64,000 bases of DNA, taken from assembly GCA_030844895.1 (NCBI GenBank), contig CM061224.1, positions 24,633,992-24,697,991 of the forward strand, given 5' to 3'. The notes beneath the pieces are model-generated. The model was not told the origin of the DNA, ran no database searches, and saw only the letters and a list, made by a program, of their open reading frames with translations. Origin of the DNA: Ambrosia x helenae. Lineage: Eukaryota; Streptophyta; Magnoliopsida; Asterales; Asteraceae. The translations under genes and the position numbers were made by a program. Of the stretch, positions 1 to 10,533 are shown one piece after another (the first letter of the stretch is position 1; each line of letters begins with the position of its first letter).

Positions 1-1186
1 GGTTCGGTGGTTCAGGCCCAAACATCTGTTCTAAGACCGCTTCTCCCTCAATATCTTCTTGAGTCATAACACGGGGAATCTCAGATTCGGGCAGCTGATC
101 TCTTCTTCTTTTCTTTCTTGCTTCCCTTTCAAATTCAGCCACTGCTCGTACATTTTCAGCGGCTTCAAGCTGTTCGAGTGTCAACGTGTCTCTCCCTTCC
201 TGCAGTAAACCAGCTGGTCTTCTCTTTATGCTGGTTCTTGATGGAGCTGGTTCAGTCGCCACCCTTTTGCCCCTTGATTTTTCTAGGGCAATCTCTTCAG
301 CCGTCGGCTGGGCTGAAGGAGTGGGTTCAGATGATCAAGGTGCAGGGGCAGCTCTGGATTGTGGTCTGGGTCCTGCAGCATCTGATCTTCGCTTCTTGAT
401 TTTGTTGTACAGTTCCATAACAACCGGATATCGCTGGGCCACATACATGTTTTCTAGCATTGGTTCCCAGTCCGGTGTGTTGCACTCTGTGAAGAATCTC
501 GCCCCTCTGGTGAATATGTATTCATCACCGACAGGCAGACCCTCATGCTGAGTGTTTATCATCATCTGGACAAACCTCGGATACATAGCCCACTTCCCTG
601 AACCAGCATCTGCATTCTTTACCATATAGTCGAAGATCATGCCAGACAGATTGAACACTTCGTCCTTGCAGATCTTAATCATAGCAGTCGCCCATTCAGC
701 ACTCAGCGCATTGTATCCTCCCTTTCTGTGACATAGAGACATCAAGAATACGTGACTGATAAGTCTCCAGTCTCTAGTAAGCTGACTCTTCTTTATATCG
801 CCTCTCTTGTCAAATTCGCCCTTATAGCCGAAGATCTTGAATTGTTGGTGAATGTCAGCTTTAGACATGAATCTGAACGTTCCAGGTTGATCTTGCAGCT
901 TTAGCACATTTCGAACCGTGTCCTCAGTGAAGATCACGAGCTTGTTTCTGACAGTTGCCTTGATACGCTTGACCCTTGATACTGTTTCGACTCTAGCTGA
1001 TCTCCAAAAGTCTTCAATGTGGGAGACATAAACTGGTTCAGCGTTCTGCACAGCAAATCCGACTTTACTGCGTCTTATCCAAGCCACGACATCTCTAAAG
1101 TTGACATCCTCAGTATCGAGATTCATTGGTTGATTGTGCATGCCCCTAGGATCCCAGTCAAGTGCCATCTGTTTAGCCAAGAGCAC
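1..1186 (-). pseudogene. Post-pol (env-position) ORF of the copia element, one in-frame stop, truncated by window edge
   Basis: A 283-codon ORF (1186 to 335) ends in TGA at 335-337, but the same frame stays open from there to base 1, so one nonsense codon interrupts a longer protein. Visible landmarks are the segments PVYVSHIEDFW, VIFTEDTVRNVL, GMIFDYMVKN and WAMYPRFVQMMIN. These match a protein type that follows pol in many Asteraceae copia elements and is often mislabelled as a synaptobrevin/longin-like protein. The C-terminal part past the stop is highly charged, with EKSRGKR and EREARKKRR stretches. I see no transmembrane segment or signal peptide, so an envelope function is not supported. 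The start at 1186 is the first ATG. The stop could derive from CGA by one C-to-T change. Confidence 0.7.
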
Positions 1187-1379
1187 GAAACGCCAATTAG
1201 ATCTCGGATGATTGACTTTAGACTTAAACTTACACGGACAACGAACTTAGACCTAGATTTTATTAGTATTTTTAGATTTTAAATTTTAACGGTCATTGGA
1301 TTAAGAATTGATGGATCGGTGTCATCGGTGTCAATGGTACGTTTGAATTTCAGTTGTTAGATTATTAAGGTTCGGTTTT

Positions 1380-1830
1380 AAGTTCGCAGTCCGTTCAAGT
1401 GTCTTAAGAGTCAATATGAAAGATGTGTTGTTGTTTAGAGTCCAAGTGATCAAGAGTGTCAAGTACGCAGTCCAAATCAAGTGCGCAGGTCCAATCAAGG
1501 TCAATATAGTCAAGTGCTCAGTCAAGTGCGCACATACTTGACTGAGCACTAGGTTAGTACTCAAACCAAAACAAGTTCGCAGTGTAAGTCCACCCGGGCA
1601 TGGTAACCCCTTAGTCCACACAGTCAAGTCTGCGTACTAAGCAAGTACGCAGACACTTGAACCTTCGTTCAAGATTTCAAGTCCACAGTTATGTACGCAG
1701 CTAATTAGGGTTTCTGAGCACTTATATGACTATGAGACAAGTGCGCAGTCTCTATGAGACAAGTGCGCACTTGTTCATATGTCAAGTACGCAGATCTTCA
1801 AACATTCAAAAACCCAATAATACAAAAACA
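1380..1830. repeat. Cluster of AAGTGCGCAG-type decamers upstream of the post-pol ORF
   Basis: The block contains about ten close variants of AAGTGCGCAG (AAGTACGCAG, AAGTTCGCAG, AAGTGCGCAC). Spacing is irregular, so it is not a simple tandem array. Some copies are paired with the reverse complement, for example around 1628-1652, giving short hairpins. The same motif family is dense at 9600-10300 and inside the LTR. No coding potential was seen here. Confidence 0.8.
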
Positions 1831-1865
1831 ACCAACTGATGCATCTTGATCATGCTATAATACCC

Positions 1866-2457
1866 TGTAAATTCAATCAATAAAACATTAGAAACATAAG
1901 ATCTACCTTAAACAGTAGATGAGAAACAATAACTGTGCAACGAGGTTTGATAAGGTGTGATTAAGGGTGTGATTTGGTGTGATATAGGATGATGATGATG
2001 ATGAACGGTGATGATGATGATTATGAACGATGATTATGATGATGATGAACTGTGATATGGGTGATTAGGGTTAAAAAAAAAAATTTTGGATGATAAAGCC
2101 TTTTGACTGTGGTTGACCAGTATATATATACATGGGCTATTGGGCCTGCGCACTTGAGTTAAGTGCGCAGGGCCCAACAAGTACGCAGATACCCATACTT
2201 TGGCCCAAAAATTGAAATTAAGGCCCAAATCCTTTAGATAAAGGGGGTTTTACCAAATCTTACCTTCTGCATTCAAGATCATACTAACCATACCTGCCGG
2301 AACCCGTTTCAACTTCCCGTTGGATAGCTGCAGCCTAAGAACAATTGTCGGTATGCTTGTCCACTTAAATCCATGCCTTTTCTCTTTCAACATGTGTTTG
2401 GTGATACTGTTTATCATGTTTTTCGGTAATATTGACGAAAATTTTATGGACCCCACA
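1866..2457 (-). repeat. LTR-like promoter block ahead of the post-pol ORF
   Basis: Near 2150-2178 lies CTGCGCACTT...AAGTGCGCAG followed, in minus orientation, by GGCCCA and a TATATATATA box (about 2120-2130). This is the same arrangement as the palindrome plus TATA box of the true LTR at about 10800-10860. The block can be bounded as TG...CA (1866-2457). Just downstream in minus orientation is a sequence resembling a decayed TGGTATCAGAGC primer-binding site (about 1853-1865). It may be an internal duplicate of the LTR promoter or the remnant of a second element. The right boundary is uncertain. A 68-codon minus ORF at 2250-2456 inside it is not recognised. Confidence 0.4.
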
Positions 2458-2506
2458 GTGTGCTAGGTATTGGCCTACCGATCCTCAAGGTTTATTGAAA
2501 TATAAT

Positions 2507-2613
2507 GATGAGAGCTTCAGGTCTATGTTACCATAAGCAGAGAAGATGATCATTATCTTGATCAGATGATGAGAGCTTCAGGTCTATGTTACCATAAGCA
2601 GAGAAGATGATCA
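2507..2613. repeat. Two-copy tandem duplication, ~59-bp unit
   Basis: The segment beginning GATGAGAGCTTCAGG and ending GAAGATGATCAT occurs twice, at about 2507-2553 and 2567-2613, with only a short spacer between copies. The copies appear identical, so the duplication is recent. Confidence 0.85.
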
Positions 2614-3020
2614 TCTGATCGTTTGGTGAGCTATCTATGTATGTTTGCACGTCACTAACATTGCGTGTCTTTTCTGCTCAGTTTCAAAAATTTTGTTTTT
2701 CTTAGCCCCGCATTGGTAGCTTGCACTCTTAGGTGTCTTTTGATTTGCCTATGCACAAAATTTTCTGTGTCTTTTAATTTCTCAACCTATGTATGACCGG
2801 ACTCAGCTTGTGCAGACCTAAAGCACAGTGGGAATCCAGCTTTCCGTGTAGATCTTCATTGTTAATCACCTAGTGGCAGTTTACTTGATTCCGGGCTGAA
2901 TCTACCGACACATCGTTGCTTGAGGCCACAACATCCTCTGGGTCCTATTCACAAGCTGACGAGATATGATTAGTTCCTATCATTTCCTGAATTAATTTTG
3001 CAATGAGAATAGACCGGTTT

Positions 3021-3039
3021 ACTTTCTCCCCCAAAAATC
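3021..3039 (-). other. Polypurine tract-like motif after pol
   Basis: On the minus strand the sequence is GATTTTTGGGGGAGAAAGT, a typical plant copia polypurine tract, about 55 bp past the pol stop. It is not followed directly by an LTR start. That fits Sireviruses, which are known to carry purine tracts between pol and the 3' LTR, but it may be inactive. Confidence 0.55.
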
Positions 3040-3091
3040 TTGTTTTAAAGGAAAAGAAGATTTTTTATAAAATATACACAATTTTTTTTTT

Positions 3092-4663
3092 TTATTCAAA
3101 GTTGATCATCTCAAGCCAAGAAACCAACTGATGAAACCGGGTTTTATCAAAAGCTTTTGTAAAGATATCTGCTTTTTGATCAGCAGTATCGATAGGCAAC
3201 ACCTGTATGTACCCTTTGTCGTGTGCATCGCGAATTGAGTGAATCCGAATTTCAATGTGTTTGGTTTTAGAATGGTCAATTGGATTCTTCACAATGTCAC
3301 GACATGCATCATTATCAATGAAAATAGGTGTATGCATGACATTCAAACCGTAGTCCAAAAGCTGATTTTGGATCCATAACACCTGACAGCAACAACTGGA
3401 AGCAGCTGTGTATTCGGCCTGAGCAGTAGAGATTGACACGGTGGTCTGCTTCTTGCTCTGCCAAGACACTAGCCGGTTACCCAGAAATTGACAGCCACCA
3501 GAGACAGATTTTCTGTCTATCCTACAACCTGCATGATCACTATCAGAGTAAGCGATTAGATCAAAGTTATCGCTCTTAGGATACCATAAACCAAGTTTAG
3601 GTGTTCCTTTGAGGTAGCGGAAGACTCTTTTTACTGCAGTCTCATGCGATTGCTTAGGATTGGACTGAAAACGCGCACAGCATCCAACTGCCCACATTAT
3701 ATCCGGTCTGCTAGCTGTAAGATACATCAGGGAGCCAATCATTGATCGATATGTATGAGGATTCACTGAAGGCCCCTGAAGATCTGGTACAAGTGTTGTT
3801 TGGGCCGCAAAAGGAGTATTGGACGGCTTGCAGTCGGTCATGTTGAATTTTGCCAGAATGTCTCTTGTATACTTTGCTTGATGAATTAGAATTCCGTCTT
3901 CTTTTTGCTGCACTTCCAAGCCTAAGAAAAACGATAATTCTCCCATCATGCTCATTTCAAACTGAGACTTCATGATGCTTTCAAATTCCCTGCACAAATT
4001 TTCATCAGTGGAACCAAAGATAATATCATCAACATAAATCTGAACAAGGATAGAGTGTTTATTGACTTCTTTGGTGAATAAGGTCATGTCGATCTTCCCC
4101 CTTGTGTACCCATTCTGCAGCAAGTATGACGATAAGGTCTCATACCAAGCTCGTGGAGCTTGATGAAGTCCGTAGAGAGCCTTATCCAGTTTGTAATACT
4201 TGTTGGGATGATGGGGATCTTCAAAACCTGGGGGTTGACACACATAGACTTCTTCTTTGATCTTCCCGTACAGAAATGCACTTTTCACATCCATCTGAAA
4301 GACTTTGAAGTTCTTGTATGAGGCGTAAGCCAGGAAGATACGAATGGCTTCAAGTCTAGCAACTGGAGCGAACACTTCCTCATAATCAATGCCCCCCTGT
4401 TGACGAAATCCCTGAACGACTAAACGAGCCTTGTTCTTAATTACCACACCTCGTTCATCCATTTTGTTGCGAAAAACCCATCTTGTTCCAATAGGATACT
4501 TTCCTTCAGGTAAATCCACAAGTTCCCAAACCTTTAGCTTTCTAAACTGATACAGCTCATCCTGCATGGCTTCAACCCAACTTGCATCTCTGACAGCATC
4601 TTCAATGCTGAAAGGTACCGTCTGAGATAAGAAGGCTGAAAGTGCAATGTTCAGTTTGTCTGC
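3092..4663 (-). pseudogene. pol: Copia pol C-terminal half: reverse transcriptase and RNase H
   Basis: This frame continues directly from the upstream pol half after a TAG at 4664-4666. The 491-codon stretch from an internal Met at 4567 begins in the RT N-terminus (WELVDLPEGKYPIGTRWVF). RT catalytic motifs are intact, including FQMDVKSAFLYG and the YVDD box. The RNase H domain follows (AYSDSDHAG...SWQSKKQ...STAQAEY) and the protein ends in WLEMINFE. RT copies element RNA into cDNA in cytoplasmic particles, and RNase H removes the template. Both domains look full length. The only break seen is the upstream stop, so this was a working polyprotein until recently. Confidence 0.9.
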
Positions 4664-6499
4664 CTAATTTCTAGTAAGAACACCCTCAGAGATTGGTCCA
4701 ATGATGTTCTCCACAGGGTGATCCTTAAAAGATTTAAATCCCATGTTTGGTTCTTCTTGAATATGGGAAGGCAGATTGGAAAGATGATCTGTAGGAGTTG
4801 ACGAACTGGATGGATCATTTGCAGACTGTTGTGCTGAAGATGTTTCTTCTGAAGCTGGAGTAACTTCAGGAGATGGAGTGGTTTCAACAGTTGCATCACC
4901 ATTTGTGGTCTGAAGGGGAACAATTGGATCAGCTACGAGTGGAGAGAAGCGGGTGGTGAAAGGTGCTGCATCGTCTTCTGAAGAGTAAAGAGTATCTTCA
5001 AGAGGAGAAGGATCGGTTGCTTGATTTTCAGATGGTTGTTCATCTATGATGCTGAAATTGTTGAAAACAACATCCACGTCAAAGAACCAGTCAGGACCGG
5101 CTCCTGTATTGGTAGAGTTGGATTCCTGCCAATCAACATAAAAAGACTCGAGAACCATTTTGGTTTGTTTGTTGTATACTCTATAAGCTTTTTGACTCGA
5201 GGAGTATCCAACAAAGAAACACTCATCACCAACTGCATCGAACTTCATTATGTTCTCGAAATTGTTAAGCAGCGTGCATGAGCATCCAAAAGGCCTGAAG
5301 TAGTCAATCAAAGGTTTTCTTTTAAAAAGTAACTCATAACCTGTTTTCCCGCGCGTCTTTACAATTAAGACTCTGTTAAGAACATAACAGGCGGTATTCA
5401 CAGCTTCAGCCCAGAAAATGATCGGCAGTTTGGAGTCGATAAGCATGGTTCTGGCCGCCTCAATAAGTGTACGATTTTTCCTTTCAGCAACACCATTCTG
5501 TTGAGGAGTTCTCGTAGCACTGTACTGAAGATGAATTCCTCTATTGTTGCAGAAAGTCATGAAACTTTGATTCTTGAATTCGGTTCCGTGATCGCTTCGA
5601 ATTGATCTAACTTTTGTCTTTATAATGTTTTCAATGAGAGGAACAAACAGCATCAGAATCTCAGCAACTTCACTTTTGTATTCCAGAAAGTACACCCATG
5701 TGAATCGGGAAAAATCATCTGTTATCACCAAACAATAAGACTTTTTAGCTAGACTTTTAACACTAATAGGACCAAACAGATCCATGTGTAATAATTGAAG
5801 AGGTGAGTTCATAGAATTCACAGCTTTGGACTTATGCGACTTTTTGTGTTGTTTTCCTTTGGCACATGCTAAACATTTTTCAGAAAAGGGGAATTCCTTA
5901 GAAGGAAGACCTCTTACAAGATTTAGTTTTGAAAGCTTATTAATATTTTTGAAGTTAACATGTCCTAATCGCCTGTGCCAAAGCAGTGACTCTGACTCGG
6001 ATGCTTTAGAAAGTAAGCATGTCATTTGACATTCAGACTTTGCATCCCTCATATTTATCACGTAAGTATTATTTTGTCTAGGAGCTTTAAGCATAATCAT
6101 GTTGGTAGGAGGAATGAATCCTGGCTTTAGAAAGATGCACTCCATGTCATTAAATAACACTGAGATTCCTTTGTCGCAGACTTGTGATACACTCAGCAGA
6201 TTGTAACACAATTCTGGAACGTAGTTCACATCTTCTAAAGTCAATGCATCAGAAATCACGTCCCCTATCCCAACTATCTTTCCACCCTTCTCGTTGCCGG
6301 CAAAAGTAACAAACTCTCCATCAATGAATCGATAGTTTTTCAGGAGTTCTTTCAGTCCCGTCATGTGCCTTGACGCCCCGCTATCAACATGCCATAGATA
6401 TCTCATCAGGGCAATCAACCACTTTTGTAGTTTATTCTGAAAAATACATAAGACAAGAGAAATATACAGATAAATATATGAGACACTATGTACAAACAC
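4664..6499 (-). pseudogene. pol: Copia pol N-terminal half: protease and integrase, ends at premature TAG
   Basis: A 611-codon open stretch in the same frame as gag. In order: aspartic protease (WHVDSGASRHMTG, active D near residue 39), GAG-pre-integrase zinc finger (HRRLGH...CLACAKGKQH), integrase core with the DD35E triad (HMDLFGP, RSDHGTEF, QQNGVAERKNRT), then the integrase C-terminal and linker region. Integrase inserts the cDNA into chromosomal DNA. TAG at 4664-4666 cuts the frame, which then stays open through RT. The codon fits a CAG that became TAG. The listed first codon is GTG; translation more likely comes as a Gag-Pol fusion (see the gag/pol boundary feature). Confidence 0.9.
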
Positions 6500-6523
6500 G
6501 ACTCAGACCACACCTTAAGCAAC
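6437..6523 (-). other. gag/pol boundary: two in-frame stops inside an 87-nt intron-like segment
   Basis: gag and pol share one frame but are separated by TAA (6515-6517) and a nearby TGA. A GT (6523) to AG (6437) segment of exactly 87 nt, a multiple of three, spans both stops. It ends in a pyrimidine-rich TATTTTTCAG typical of a plant 3' splice site. Removing it would join gag to protease in frame. The GTTGCT donor is weak. Stop-codon readthrough is the alternative, but two stops make that less likely. Confidence 0.4.
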
Positions 6524-9500
6524 TTTTGGAATCCAGGTCTGTTTTAGTTTTAATTTGTCGTGATTTTCCCCCGACACAAACTCTTGCCTTTTCCAATTTT
6601 TTGTGACCTTAACAAAACTTTTTATGGTTTCTTGAAGATCTTTAATTTGAACTGCAAAAGATTTTTGGTTATTGGTATCAGTTTGTGGTTTGGGTTGCAA
6701 ATGACACTTTTTAACCACATGTCCTTCATTTCCACATCTAAAACATTTAGAGTGTTTAGGTTTGATCTTTGAAGAAGATCTGGATGATGATGGTTGTGAT
6801 GTTCTTCTCTTGTTGTTGCTTGAATTGAGGCTGTCTGTTGAACATGCTTCATCACTGTTGTTGTTGCTTGATTCTTCGTTTGTGTTGCATTCTGGCTCGC
6901 TGATGTCACTTTCTGTATCACTTTGTGATTCTTCAGAAATTGTGTTATCTGTTTCACTTTGTGATTCTTCAGAACATGACATATCTGTTGATGATGGTGT
7001 AAACTCTGGAATTTCTTCAGTGAGAAATTTCCCAAACCTGTTTCTTTTTAGTTCTGGAACAAATGGAGATGGTCTATATACATTTTCATTATCACAGAAT
7101 GCATCATTAAGATCAACACAAACAGGCATAACATTTTCAACACAAACATCCGATCGTTTGATAGGATTCATCCTATCATTTGGGTCCACAACACCCTTTA
7201 AATCAAGTTTAGAGGTTAAAGTAATACAGTCATCCGGCCTAGATAAACTATTACAGTTATCCATCCTAGATAAACTATTACAGTCATCCAAATTAGTTAA
7301 GTTATTACAGTCATCCGAATTCAAAGAAATGTTTGACTTATCATGGCTCCAGATGAACCAATTCACTGTGGAGTAATTGGCACCTGGGTGACCTAACCCT
7401 ATTGTTTGACCACCACAACTGTCATCATCGTCCACCTGATCCTGTTGGGTCATATCTGCACTACTTTTACTCATATTAGAGTGTGACTCAGATGTGACAC
7501 ATTCTTTTTCAAAAAGATCATTTTTTGGATGTGGTTTTGGAATGGGTATATATTCACTTTTGCTCAAGGGTAAAAACAGAGATTTTACAATTCCCTTTTT
7601 ATCCTTATACCCAATTCCATCTTTGACAAAAGATTTCCTTGAACAATCAAGGATATCAGTATGAGCATGCTTGCTTACGTTCCATTTGTCCACAACAATT
7701 TGGAGATGATTGGTTTCATTTCTAGATTTTTCTAGTTTTTCAGTTAAGTCATTTATTAAAAAATCTTTTCTAAGAACAAATTCTTTTAGAGTGTGCATTT
7801 CAGCAATTGTTGCATTTAACTTTCGCTGATAGGCTAACTCTTTTTCTTTCATTTCAGTGTTGATTTTTCGTATGTCATCCATTTCTCTTAAAATTCTCCT
7901 ATTGTGGGACAAACAGTAAGCAACGGCTGTAACACACCTTGGTGTGCACAGCTTTGATTTTATTTCGAGAGGAATACTTACCAGGTCTCTCTCTTCAGCT
8001 TTCTTCTTCATGCTCTGTGATTGCTGATCGTCCTTGCTTGTGGAAGTCTTTTCAACTACAAAAGCTTCCTCAGCAGCAGTCTCCTTCCCTTTGTTCACAC
8101 TCAACACGCTTCTTAAACCAGCCTTCTCCATCTCTTCTCTCTTTGGCATTTCAGCTGATGACCCCTCCAGAGAGCTCACACCAAGAGGTGACTTTGTGCA
8201 GATCTTTGCCATCAGTGCTTTATTAACTTCAGCTTCTGCCACAACGACTTCCTCTCCCCAATCGAAATCCTGAACCACAAGCGCCTTCTGCTGGTTTACT
8301 TCTCCTCCTTCTGTGATTGCCACCACTCTCTTTGCTGGTTTGGCTTCAACTTGATTCAGAGTTGGACATTCATACTTGAAATGTCCGAGAGTTTTGCAGT
8401 TATAACACCTGATCTTAGATTTGTCAAACCCCGCTTTCCCCATGCCGACTCTTCTACCGGTTCTATCTTGAAACCTCTTCACCCTCAAAGTGATCATGGC
8501 CATCTGCCATTTCAAATCCATTTCCTCCATATCGTCTGGATCAACTTGATACATGTCCTCAGGGCTCATCATATCACTTTTTAGATCACCAGTCTTTAAT
8601 GCTTCAAAGCTGGTCATGAAAGCATTGAAAAGTTCAACGTGTTCAGTTGCCAGCTTTGTCTGTTGAGGATTGAGAGTTGACGGCTGAGGGTTAGTGACAC
8701 TGGGTTGAGAGTATGGGACAGCTTTTCCTGAACTTGAACTACCACCAATTGTTCCATCAGCATACACGTGAGATGAGCTTGAACCCATGTTGCCCACTGG
8801 AGCCATTAACGCTAAGTTCTTCATTGCAGTGATAGGAACTGCCTTTGGATTGGTCTGATTCATCTCTCTTTTTGTAATGTCCATCTCAAAGGACTTCAAT
8901 GTGTTGATGAGATCAGCCAATGTAGACTGGGCATCAAGATATTCTTTTCTGATTAGCATGCATTGGATGCTCCATTCTTTTGGCAATGAATCCAGCAGCT
9001 TCTTGATAGAATTTCTGTTGTTCACAGGAATTCCAGCCTTCTTCATCTTTGTTAACATGCTCATAAACCTATCAATGTGCGAGCTCAGACTTTCCCCACG
9101 AATGCTACCAAACATATCATATTCTTTTTGCACCATGTCTTGCTTGTATTGGCGCATCTCTTCATTCCCTTCGTAGTATTCATTCAATGCAAACCACAGA
9201 TCATGTGCCGTTCCATACTCTTCAAACATGTTGTAAACATCATTAGATAGGGCCATGGTTAGAGCACCATAAGCCTTATGATCTCTTTGAAGTAATTGTT
9301 TGTCAACATCGGTATAGGTTGTTGGTTCAGGGTTGAATTCTTCTCCAGTGGCAATGGTTCTCATGGGAATGTGTGGTCCCAACTGGATAGAGTTCCATTG
9401 GGTGAAGTCTGTCACGTAAAAGAATGACCTCATTCTGTTTTTCCAAGTCCCGTAATCTTCAGCACCTTTTAACTTAGGTACTCTTGTAGTAGTTCCGGTT

Positions 9501-9556
9501 TCAAGGTCTTGTTGTGTGATAGGGTTAACAGTTGATTGATTATTGTTACCAGCCAT
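6515..9556 (-). CDS. gag: Copia gag, long Sirevirus type with two zinc knuckles
   Basis: A 1013-residue intact ORF starting at ATG 9556, the first ATG after the leader. The N-terminal 250 residues form the copia-type capsid domain (VPKLKGAEDYGTWKNRM..., LDSLPKEW). A CCHC knuckle lies near residue 385 (CYNCKTLGHFKYEC). A charged region follows with a coiled-coil-like stretch (about residues 540-650), then an acidic, serine-rich region, and a second CCHC near residue 935 (CFRCGNEGHVVKKC). Gag builds the cytoplasmic particle and packages element RNA. Ordinary plant copia gags are about 300-400 residues, so this length points to the Sirevirus lineage. No stop or frameshift is visible, which suggests recent activity. 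Confidence 0.92.
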   Translation of the reverse strand: MAGNNNQSTVNPITQQDLETGTTTRVPKLKGAEDYGTWKNRMRSFFYVTDFTQWNSIQLGPHIPMRTIATGEEFNPEPTTYTDVDKQLLQRDHKAYGALTMALSNDVYNMFEEYGTAHDLWFALNEYYEGNEEMRQYKQDMVQKEYDMFGSIRGESLSSHIDRFMSMLTKMKKAGIPVNNRNSIKKLLDSLPKEWSIQCMLIRKEYLDAQSTLADLINTLKSFEMDITKREMNQTNPKAVPITAMKNLALMAPVGNMGSSSSHVYADGTIGGSSSSGKAVPYSQPSVTNPQPSTLNPQQTKLATEHVELFNAFMTSFEALKTGDLKSDMMSPEDMYQVDPDDMEEMDLKWQMAMITLRVKRFQDRTGRRVGMGKAGFDKSKIRCYNCKTLGHFKYECPTLNQVEAKPAKRVVAITEGGEVNQQKALVVQDFDWGEEVVVAEAEVNKALMAKICTKSPLGVSSLEGSSAEMPKREEMEKAGLRSVLSVNKGKETAAEEAFVVEKTSTSKDDQQSQSMKKKAEERDLVSIPLEIKSKLCTPRCVTAVAYCLSHNRRILREMDDIRKINTEMKEKELAYQRKLNATIAEMHTLKEFVLRKDFLINDLTEKLEKSRNETNHLQIVVDKWNVSKHAHTDILDCSRKSFVKDGIGYKDKKGIVKSLFLPLSKSEYIPIPKPHPKNDLFEKECVTSESHSNMSKSSADMTQQDQVDDDDSCGGQTIGLGHPGANYSTVNWFIWSHDKSNISLNSDDCNNLTNLDDCNSLSRMDNCNSLSRPDDCITLTSKLDLKGVVDPNDRMNPIKRSDVCVENVMPVCVDLNDAFCDNENVYRPSPFVPELKRNRFGKFLTEEIPEFTPSSTDMSCSEESQSETDNTISEESQSDTESDISEPECNTNEESSNNNSDEACSTDSLNSSNNKRRTSQPSSSRSSSKIKPKHSKCFRCGNEGHVVKKCHLQPKPQTDTNNQKSFAVQIKDLQETIKSFVKVTKNWKRQEFVSGENHDKLKLKQTWIPKVA

Positions 9557-9599
9557 GTTTTAGATGAATTTTAGAAACGTGGTTTAACAGATTTTAATT

Positions 9600-10300
9600 A
9601 TCAGTCCAAAAGATTGTCCAAGTCCGTAAGTACACAGCAAGTTCGCAGTTAAGTGCGCAATTAAGTTCACACTTAAGTTCACAACAATCTGGATCAGTAT
9701 GCAGCAACCTGTAAGAATATAAACAGCCTTGTCAAGTTGTAGTCTTAGTTAAGTGTGCAGCTTGGAAGTATACGTGTGGCTATAAGTTCGCAGATCAGTC
9801 AACACTTGGGCATTATAAGTGCTCAGTGTTTACTGATCAGCCTGCGCACTAAATTAAGTGCGCAAACTCACTTAAACTCTCGTTTAAGATTTTAAGTTCG
9901 CAGAAACCCTAGCCAAGTACTCAACACTACACCTTCAGTAAGTGCGCACAAATCCAAGATTTCTGTTTAAGTATGCAGAAACCCTAGATAAGTACTCAAG
10001 ACAATGAGATGCTATAAGTGCGCAGAGATCAGCTTAGATGAACAAGTGCGCAGAGATCAATTTAAATGAACAAGTGCGCAAAGATCAGTTTAAATGAATA
10101 AGTGCGCAGAAAATTCAAATTAAAGTGTAACTAGTACGCAGAAACCAAATTCACAAGGCAACAAGTGCGCAGAAACCCTAGATGCGTACAAAATGACAAG
10201 TGTGCAAAATATAATCCAAGTACTCAAACTAAGAAACAAGTGTTCAGCTTATGAGATATGTGCGCAGGATATATGAAATAAGTGCGCAGATACGAGCTGT
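9600..10300. repeat. AAGTGCGCAG decamer cluster in the copia 5' leader
   Basis: At least 18 variants of AAGTGCGCAG occur between the LTR and gag. Several lie in a short local array at about 10014-10110 with the spacer AGATCAGTTTAAATGAA. One pair is palindromic (GCGCACTAAATTAAGTGCGC, about 9844-9863). This is the untranslated leader of the element, without a convincing ORF. Confidence 0.85.
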
Positions 10301-10516
10301 AACAAACATAAAATTCAGCTGAATCCTTTCCAAACCATTTTCTGATCAAAATAACATACTTTAAACATTTAGAAACACGATTTTCACAAAATTTGAAACC
10401 AAAATATGAGAAAAACACCTAAATTTTTAAAGTTTACAAAGAAAATAATCTTGATAATAAAAGCTTAACAAGATGAGGGTTTTGGTATCTTAAAGTAGAT
10501 ACAATCTAGAGCACAA

Positions 10517-10530
10517 TGGCTCTGATACCA
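10517..10530 (-). other. Copia primer-binding site
   Basis: The minus strand reads TGGTATCAGAGCCA, the standard plant site complementary to the 3' end of initiator tRNA-Met. It begins three bases from the inner end of the LTR (10534). Confidence 0.93.
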
Positions 10531-10533
10531 AAT

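Larger units (their letters stand above)
2458..3091 (-). other. Non-coding spacer between copia pol and the post-pol block
   Basis: No convincing ORF. It holds a tandem duplication of about 59 bp (2507-2613, core GATGAGAGCTTCAGGTCTAT) and a purine-rich tract near 3021-3039. The stretch just after the pol stop is AT-rich with a homopolymer run of about 12. Confidence 0.6.

Noticed and set aside
1866..2457. Calling this the 3' LTR of the copia element
   Set aside because: Its sequence does not match the 5' LTR apart from the palindrome-TATA module, and no purine tract abuts it.
6762..7376. 204-codon plus ORF over gag
   Set aside because: Antisense shadow of the intact gag in a serine/aspartate-rich region.
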